NCBI RefSeq assembly: GCF_028290435.1
Contig: NZ_JAQGJV010000078.1
Span: 1-64,000 of the forward strand
From: Devosia sp.
Lineage (GTDB): Bacteria > Pseudomonadota > Alphaproteobacteria > Rhizobiales > Devosiaceae
Direction: 5' to 3'
DNA length: 64,000 nt
Numbering within the stretch: the first letter of the stretch is position 1; each line of letters starts with the position of its first letter. Positions 57,477-64,000 of the stretch are shown one piece after another. The notes beneath the pieces are model-generated. The model saw nothing but the letters and a program-made list of their open reading frames with translations. It ran no database searches and was not told the origin of the DNA. The translations under genes were made by a program, and so were the position numbers.

Positions 57477-58952
57477 ATGACAACGATCAGCCCGCCGCGC
57501 CTTGAAAAGCAGTCTTTCACCGATCCTGAAAAAGCCTGGGCCTATCTCGCCGAAATCTATCACCGCAATACCGGTTTTATCCGCGGCCACCTGAACGCGC
57601 TGGCCCAGGGCATCGTCCCCGAGGGCAAGGTGCGCGCCTGCTACCCGCAGATCGAGGTGCGCTCCACCAGCTACGGCAAAAGCTCATCCACCCTGCCCTA
57701 CGGCTACCTGCATACACCGGGTATCTATCGTACCACGGTGACGGCGCCGGACCTGTTCCGCACCTATTTCCAAGAGCAGTTCACAGTCATCTTGAAGAAT
57801 CACGGCGGCACCATCGATATCGGGGAGTCCGATACCCCGATCCCGCTGCATTTCGCGGTGGCGGCCAGCGACCGGGTCGACGGCGAGGCGCTCAACAAGC
57901 TTAATATTCCCCTGCGCGATGTGTTCGATGCGCCCGACCTGGGTAATACCGACGACGAAATCGCCAATGGCACCTTCGTGCCCCCGAAAGGCGGACCCTA
58001 CCCGCTGGCCGCGTTCACCGCGCCGCGCGTCGACTATTCGCTGTATCGGCTCAGCCATTACACCGGGACGGATGCCGATCACTTCCAGAATTTCGTGATT
58101 TTCACCAATTACGGCTTCTACATCGACGAGTTCTGCCGCGTGGCCAAGGAGCATATGGCGACCGGGCACGAGCACTATACGAGCTTCATCGAGCCGGGAA
58201 ATGTCATCACCACCAATGAACGGCTGGGCGGCGGCACGGTCGGCACACCCACGGCGCGCGTGCCGCAAATGCCGGCCTATCACCTAACGGCGGATCGTGG
58301 CCGCGGCATCACCATGGTCAATATCGGCGTTGGCCCGTCCAACGCCAAGACCATTACCGACCATATCGCCGTGCTGCGTCCGCATGCCTGGATCATGCTG
58401 GGGCATTGTGCAGGGTTGCGCAATTCGCAGGAACTAGGTGACTACGTGCTGGCGCACGCCTATGTGCGCGAAGACCACGTGCTGGACGCTGACCTGCCCC
58501 TATCGGTACCGATCCCGGCGCTGGCCGAAGTGCAGGTGGCGCTGGAGCAGGCGGTGGAGGAGATTACCCAGCTCGAAGGGCTCGAGACCAAGCGCATCAT
58601 GCGCACCGGGACAGTGGCCACCTTCGACAACCGCAATTGGGAATTGCGCGACCAAGCCGAAATTACCCAGCGGCTGAGCCAATCTCGTGCGGTGGCGCTG
58701 GATATGGAAAGCGCGACGATCGCGGCCAATGGTTTCCGCTTCCGGGTGCCGTATGGGACGTTACTCTGCGTGAGCGATAAGCCGCTGCATGGCGAGCTGA
58801 AGCTGCCCGGCATGGCCTCGGACTTCTACCGCACCCAAGTCAACCGGCACCTGCTGATCGGTCTTCGCGCGATGGAAATCTTGCGCGACCAGCCCGCCGA
58901 ACGGCTGCATTCGCGGAAGTTGCGCAGTTTTGCTGAGACGGCGTTTCAGTAG
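57477..58952 (+). CDS. amn: AMP nucleosidase
   Basis: Splits AMP into adenine and ribose 5-phosphate, a brake on the adenylate pool. The 491-residue protein has the N-terminal AMN domain (about 1-170, with WAYLAEIYHRNTGFIRGHL) and a C-terminal nucleoside phosphorylase-like domain (TMVNIGVGPSNAKTITDH, IMLGHCAGLRNSQELGDYV, VALDMESATIAANGFRFRVPYGTLL). The ATG at 57477 gives the usual N-terminus; the frame runs back to 57360 without family-like sequence. It is divergent from folD. Confidence 0.94.
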   Translation: MTTISPPRLEKQSFTDPEKAWAYLAEIYHRNTGFIRGHLNALAQGIVPEGKVRACYPQIEVRSTSYGKSSSTLPYGYLHTPGIYRTTVTAPDLFRTYFQEQFTVILKNHGGTIDIGESDTPIPLHFAVAASDRVDGEALNKLNIPLRDVFDAPDLGNTDDEIANGTFVPPKGGPYPLAAFTAPRVDYSLYRLSHYTGTDADHFQNFVIFTNYGFYIDEFCRVAKEHMATGHEHYTSFIEPGNVITTNERLGGGTVGTPTARVPQMPAYHLTADRGRGITMVNIGVGPSNAKTITDHIAVLRPHAWIMLGHCAGLRNSQELGDYVLAHAYVREDHVLDADLPLSVPIPALAEVQVALEQAVEEITQLEGLETKRIMRTGTVATFDNRNWELRDQAEITQRLSQSRAVALDMESATIAANGFRFRVPYGTLLCVSDKPLHGELKLPGMASDFYRTQVNRHLLIGLRAMEILRDQPAERLHSRKLRSFAETAFQ

Positions 58953-59025
58953 GACGCGGCTATTATTAAGCCATAATCGGGCCAGCAATCTCCCGGGTAT
59001 TCGTTAACAATATTGGGGTCATAGA

Positions 59026-59781
59026 TTGTTTGCGTTCAAACGAATGTCACTTGCGTTGCTGCTTGCCGTCAGTTGTTCGACGGCAGTGTTTGCGCAGTCC
59101 GAAGAGGCGCCGTCGGCTGCGAACACGATGTCTATCGCGGGGCAAGGTGAATTCTGGGTTGTGCCCGAAATGGCGGAATTTTCCGGCAGCGTCGTCACCA
59201 AAGGCGACACGCTCGCCGAGGCGAGGGACGCTCATCCGGCGATTGCGCAACAGGTCAGGGCTGCCGTCGACGGGCTGGCGCAAAGCGGACTTAGGCTGGA
59301 AACGGCTCAGTACAGCATAAGAGAGATCGATCTCTGCGGTGGCGGCTTCAGGGTTCTTCGCGATGGCGAGGAATGCACCGAAAAACCGTACTTCGTCGCA
59401 ACGACCAAATTCGACATGTCGACGGCCAATCTGGCCGGCCTGGAGAGCATCATCTCGACCTTGGCCGAAGGCGACCTGCTGGTTGAAAACATCCATTTCA
59501 CCGTCAAGAACAAACGCATTCCCTTGCTGGAAGCCCGCAAGGACGCCGCTCGCGATGCTCTGGAGCAGGCTACGGCCTATGCGGAGGCGCTCGGCGTCGA
59601 CCTTGTCGATATTAGCAACGTCACCGATGGCGATGCGAGTCCGCCGGACTATGGCGAGGCCGACCTAGCTATCCCAACCACCCGCGATGGGAGAATTCCT
59701 CTCAGCATCGCGATTCCCGCCCAGTTGGAATACAACGCAAGCGTCAGGGTAAACTGGACGATTGGACGACCTGCGTCTTGA
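59026..59781 (+). CDS. SIMPL-domain (DUF541) exported protein
   Basis: 251-residue protein with a signal peptide (hydrophobic core LALLLAVSCSTAVFA, cut near AQ-SE) and a SIMPL domain (SIAGQGEFWVVPEMAEFSGSVV onward, then ARKDAARDALEQATAYAEALG). Members of this family, such as E. coli YggE and the periplasmic protein BP26 of Brucella, form oligomeric rings and are linked to oxidative stress. The start is the TTG at 59026 with GGGG upstream; the ATG at 59044 would leave a shorter signal peptide without a ribosome binding site. Confidence 0.88.
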   Translation: MFAFKRMSLALLLAVSCSTAVFAQSEEAPSAANTMSIAGQGEFWVVPEMAEFSGSVVTKGDTLAEARDAHPAIAQQVRAAVDGLAQSGLRLETAQYSIREIDLCGGGFRVLRDGEECTEKPYFVATTKFDMSTANLAGLESIISTLAEGDLLVENIHFTVKNKRIPLLEARKDAARDALEQATAYAEALGVDLVDISNVTDGDASPPDYGEADLAIPTTRDGRIPLSIAIPAQLEYNASVRVNWTIGRPAS

Positions 59782-59797
59782 GATAACGCGCCTGCAA

Positions 59798-59825
59798 CAA
59801 AAAAAGCCCGGCATCGCTGCCGGGC
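59798..59825 (-). terminator. Intrinsic terminator of eno
   Basis: GCCCGGC/GCCGGGC with a 6-base loop (59806-59825), followed on the minus strand by eight T. It lies 22 bases after the eno stop. Confidence 0.9.
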
Positions 59826-59847
59826 TTCGTCATTTCTGTGAAACGGC

Positions 59848-61209
<1,362 letters not shown>

Positions 61210-62175
61210 TTATTTGGCGGGGTCGGCTACCTGTCCGTCCGCAATCAGCCATTGCACCGCCTCCTCCACAGCCTGCAAAGAGGTGTAGCGCGGGACGTAG
61301 CCGAGCAGTCGCCGGGCCTTGGCGATGGAGCAATTGGGGCTGCGCGCGATGTGTTCCCAGGTGGCCTTGGCCTCCTCGGGGTCCTGCCCCGCCGCCCAGG
61401 CTTCATATGGCTGGAAGCTTAGGTCTGGCTCACGCCCGAACCAGCGGAACATATGCTCTGCATAGAAGCGCAGCGTTAGCGCACCGGACGAGACGGCGTG
61501 AAAGCTTTCGCCGACAGAACTGCTCCAGTTGGCGATTGCTGCCATGAACATCTGGGCGACATCGTCGGCGTGGACGTGGTGGACGGTTTCAAGCCCGAAA
61601 TTCGGCAGTGTCAGGGGTTCACCGCGCGCGATCGCTGAAAACACAGCCGGATTGAAATGCCCGGCAGGATTGAGCGGCGCCCAGCCGGGGCCGACGATGT
61701 GGCCGGGATGGATCAAGGTTGCTGGGAAGCTGTCGCGGTGAGCGCGATCGAGCAGGTAGGTTTCGATGGCAGCTTTCTGGACGCCGTAATCGCCGAATGG
61801 ACGCTTGGGTGTCTCTTCTAGCGTGGGCACGACGGTGGAGAAACCATGGGTCCAGATCGTGCCGGTATGGAGGAAATGGCTGACCTTGCCGGCCAGCGCC
61901 TCCGCTAGCTGCTGCGCGCTTGGCAGGGTGAAGCAGATCATGTCGATGACGATATCGCCCTTGAGTGCGGCAATGGCGGGGCCGAAGCTGCCGTCCGCTT
62001 CCATGGGTTCGCGGTCCATGACTTTGTGTTCAACGCGATCCCAGGCGCGGTTGGGCGCATAAGGCTTGGCCTTGCCCCGGCTGATGGCGACGACATCGTG
62101 GCCCCCCTCAACTAAACGCGGCACAAGATAGGTGCCGACGTGTCCCATTGCTCCGATGACGACGATCCGGGCCAT
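61210..62175 (-). CDS. NAD-dependent epimerase/dehydratase (extended SDR-like)
   Basis: 321-residue Rossmann protein with IGAMGHVGTYLVPRLVEGGHDVVAISR at the N-terminus (GxxGxxG variant at 8-14) and a YGVQK catalytic pair (about residue 130). The HPGHIVGPGW block after it is typical of atypical/extended SDRs that act on nucleotide sugars or isoprenoid groups. The substrate is unknown. It lies 34 bases downstream of the small DUF4169 gene on the same strand. Confidence 0.85.
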   Translation of the reverse strand: MARIVVIGAMGHVGTYLVPRLVEGGHDVVAISRGKAKPYAPNRAWDRVEHKVMDREPMEADGSFGPAIAALKGDIVIDMICFTLPSAQQLAEALAGKVSHFLHTGTIWTHGFSTVVPTLEETPKRPFGDYGVQKAAIETYLLDRAHRDSFPATLIHPGHIVGPGWAPLNPAGHFNPAVFSAIARGEPLTLPNFGLETVHHVHADDVAQMFMAAIANWSSSVGESFHAVSSGALTLRFYAEHMFRWFGREPDLSFQPYEAWAAGQDPEEAKATWEHIARSPNCSIAKARRLLGYVPRYTSLQAVEEAVQWLIADGQVADPAK

Positions 62176-62208
62176 GCGGCTCTCCTGTTGTGCTGCGCCG
62201 CGTGGCGC

Positions 62209-62385
62209 TTAATCGTCCAGCTTATGCCCGTCGAGGCGTTTTTTGGTCAGTTCGGACTTGGCCTCGGCCAGGCTCTTTTCAACCTTGGTGCGGCCGAACA
62301 CAACGCGGTTCTCCGCGGCGGTCTCGGCTTTTGCGTCCCGGGCCTTGCGCTTGCGAACGGTTCGGAGGTTGACGATATCGGCCAT
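62209..62385 (-). CDS. DUF4169 small basic protein
   Basis: 58-residue protein, highly charged: MADIVNLRTVRKRKARDA at the start, a helical GRTKVEKSLAEAKSELTKK middle and a short RLDGHKLDD end. The N-terminal block is that of DUF4169, small proteins found throughout alphaproteobacteria and of unknown function. Coding is supported by the family match, an ATG start and the compact fit between its neighbours. Confidence 0.8.
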   Translation of the reverse strand: MADIVNLRTVRKRKARDAKAETAAENRVVFGRTKVEKSLAEAKSELTKKRLDGHKLDD

Positions 62386-62419
62386 GGTCGTGTCCTGGGC
62401 TGTTGCCAGTGCGCTGGCG

Positions 62420-62917
62420 TCAGGGGCGTATCAGTTCAAGATAAATGGTATCGCACCATTCATCGCCCAACTGGAAGTCCCGTTCAACGCGTCCCGTTTC
62501 GACAAATCCCAGCTTGCCGAGGACTGTCAGCGACGCGATGTTGCGCGGATCGACTTCCGAGCGCAGCAGCGGCACATCGCTTCTGGCAAAGACATAGTCC
62601 AGAAATGCCCGAGATGCTTCGCTGACAAATCCCCGCCGCCAGAAGTCGGGATGGATGATAAAGCCAAAGCTGGGTAGACGCCCTGCCCCAACGGTGCCGA
62701 TCGCAACCCCATCATGCTCGATGATGAAGTCCTCGCCGCCTGCGTTCGTCCTGGCGATCATCTGGTCCAGCCAAGCGCGCGTCACGTCAATGTTGCTGTG
62801 CGGCAGCGTCGACCAGTAGCGCATGGCCATCGGGTTCGACATGATGGCGAACATGGCGTCGAGATCGTCCAGGCGCGGCCGGCGCAAGACCAGCCGCTCC
62901 GTGACGAGCACGGTCAA
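62420..62917 (-). CDS. GNAT acetyltransferase of the RimJ/RimL type
   Basis: 165-residue acetyltransferase. It opens with [24 protein letters not shown] and contains [25 protein letters not shown], the acetyl-CoA loop of the RimJ/RimL subgroup, then [20 protein letters not shown]. The TTG at 62917 overlaps the pyrG stop (TTGA) as at several other junctions here; a GTG at 62911 is possible and the frame is open further upstream inside pyrG. The target could be a ribosomal protein, an aminoglycoside-like compound or another amine. Confidence 0.86.
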   Translation of the reverse strand: MTVLVTERLVLRRPRLDDLDAMFAIMSNPMAMRYWSTLPHSNIDVTRAWLDQMIARTNAGGEDFIIEHDGVAIGTVGAGRLPSFGFIIHPDFWRRGFVSEASRAFLDYVFARSDVPLLRSEVDPRNIASLTVLGKLGFVETGRVERDFQLGDEWCDTIYLELIRP

Positions 62918-64000
62918 ACCAGCCGGCTCTGCTCGATCGCGGCGGCGATGAAGCTGGCGAACAGCGGATGCGGTTCGAACGGCTTGGATTTCAGTTCCGG
63001 GTGGAACTGCACGCCGATGAACCACGGATGATCGGTGCGCTCGACGATTTCGGGCAGCTTGCCATCCGGCGATACGCCAGAGAACAGCAGACCGTTCTTT
63101 TCGAGCACCTTGCGGTAGTCCATGTTCACCTCATAGCGGTGGCGATGGCGCTCGGAGATGTGGGTGGTGCCATAGATATCGGCAACGCGCGAACCACGCG
63201 TGAGCTGGGCCGGATAGGCCCCGAGGCGCATGGTGCCGCCCAGGTCGGTGCCGTCCTTGCGGGTCTCGGTATCGTTGCCCTTGAGCCACTCGGTCATCAT
63301 GCCAACGACTGGCTCCTTGGTGGGGCCGAACTCGGTGGATGATGCATTCTTGACGCCGGCCATGTTGCGGGCCGCCTCGATGCAGGCCATCTGCATGCCA
63401 AAGCAGATACCGAAATACGGCACGTCCTTGATGCGGGCAAAGCGCGCCGCTTCGATCTTGCCGGCCGATCCACGTTCGCCGAAACCGCCGGGGACCAGGA
63501 TACCGTGGACGTGTTCGAGGTAAGGCGCGGGTTCGTCGCGCTCGAACACCTCGCTGTCGATCCATTGCAGGTTGACCTTGACCCGGTTGGCGATGCCGCC
63601 ATGGGCCAGCGCCTCGCTGAGCGACTTATAGGCGTCCTTGAGGCCGGTATATTTGCCCACGATGGCGATATTGACCTCGCCCTCGGGATTGTGGAGGCGA
63701 TGGGAAACCTCGGTCCAGGCCGTCAGATCCGGGGTCGGCGCATCGGTGATGCCGAAGGCGGCGAGCACTTCGGTGTCGAGGCCTTCCTTGTGATAGGCCA
63801 GCGGCACGTCGTAGATCGAGGCGACGTCGAGGCCCTGGATCACGGCGCTTTCGCGCACATTGCAGAAGAGGCTGAGCTTTTTCTTTTCGCCTTCTGGAAT
63901 GGGGCGATCGCAGCGGACCAGCAGGATATCGGGTGAAATGCCGATGGAGCGCAATTCGCGGACCGAGTGCTGGGTCGGCTTGGTCTTGAGTTCGCCGGCG
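62914..64000 (-). CDS. pyrG: CTP synthase, C-terminal part (5' end beyond window)
   Basis: Makes CTP from UTP, ATP and glutamine. The visible 362 codons begin in the synthetase domain ([39 protein letters not shown]) and include the whole glutaminase domain: [14 protein letters not shown], the nucleophile cysteine in [10 protein letters not shown] and the His-Glu pair in VQFHPE. The reading frame is open to the last base of the window, so the start (about 180 codons more) is outside; the TTG at 63954 is an internal leucine. Its stop is shared with the GNAT gene downstream. Confidence 0.97.
   Translation of the reverse strand, partial: AGELKTKPTQHSVRELRSIGISPDILLVRCDRPIPEGEKKKLSLFCNVRESAVIQGLDVASIYDVPLAYHKEGLDTEVLAAFGITDAPTPDLTAWTEVSHRLHNPEGEVNIAIVGKYTGLKDAYKSLSEALAHGGIANRVKVNLQWIDSEVFERDEPAPYLEHVHGILVPGGFGERGSAGKIEAARFARIKDVPYFGICFGMQMACIEAARNMAGVKNASSTEFGPTKEPVVGMMTEWLKGNDTETRKDGTDLGGTMRLGAYPAQLTRGSRVADIYGTTHISERHRHRYEVNMDYRKVLEKNGLLFSGVSPDGKLPEIVERTDHPWFIGVQFHPELKSKPFEPHPLFASFIAAAIEQSRLV

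Overview
This 64 kb window is GC-rich chromosomal DNA from an alphaproteobacterium, most likely a member of the Hyphomicrobiales (Devosia or a relative; the genus is inference). The evidence is gene order and enzyme type: dusB-ntrB-ntrC-ntrY-ntrX-hfq-hflX-mazG, a pyruvate dehydrogenase operon whose E1 beta subunit carries its own lipoyl domain, tmk-holB-metG-tatD-MBL, and a fused ispDF. Coding density is very high. There are no rRNA or tRNA genes, no CRISPR array, no phage and no insertion sequence that I can recognise. Neighbouring genes are often joined by 1-8 base overlaps, several of the form TTGA (a TTG start inside the upstream TGA stop).

Region 1 (1-11300): polyphosphate enzymes ppk (5' end cut by the window) and ppx, RNase D on the opposite strand, aspS, a PdeC-like c-di-GMP phosphodiesterase, NADP-type malic enzyme and a small Dabb protein. 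Region 2 (11301-22650): ftsB, then a long co-directional block with pdhA, an unidentified membrane protein, pdhB and pdhC, two tandem SGNH hydrolases, two GNAT acetyltransferases, lpdA, an oxidoreductase, a GlsB-type membrane protein, lipA and a ratA/COQ10 gene. Lipoate synthesis, lipoyl enzymes and the E3 that reoxidises them therefore lie together. Region 3 (22730-26970): a secreted esterase, a VOC protein, cinA-C, ispDF (isoprenoids) and dusB. Region 4 (26965-37000): the nitrogen two-component systems NtrBC and NtrYX, separated by a PfkB kinase and a hairpin, then hfq, hflX and mazG.

Region 5 (37078-43845) is the clearest accessory region. It is one minus-strand unit, tctC-tctB-tctA-MmgE/PrpD-PEP mutase/isocitrate lyase family-GntR, reading away from a 651-base non-coding stretch with two matching operator-like palindromes at the promoter and several other palindromes and repeats further upstream. 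It looks like an autoregulated uptake and cleavage pathway for a tricarboxylate-like compound. Region 6 (43846-51022): MBL hydrolase, tatD, metG, holB, tmk, a D,D-carboxypeptidase and rlpA, all on the minus strand. Region 7 (51023-64000): full-length metH behind a perfect 20-base palindrome, followed by a reduced CobW-like protein, a 159-base element with inverted ends, a DUF1643 gene, folD, a structured non-coding stretch with an intrinsic terminator, AMP nucleosidase, a SIMPL protein, enolase, an NAD-dependent epimerase, a DUF4169 protein, a GNAT gene and the 3' part of pyrG, cut by the window end.

The best leads for something not described before are the tct/PrpD/lyase/GntR unit with its operators, the structured RNA upstream of folD, and the reduced P-loop-less CobW-like protein coupled to metH.
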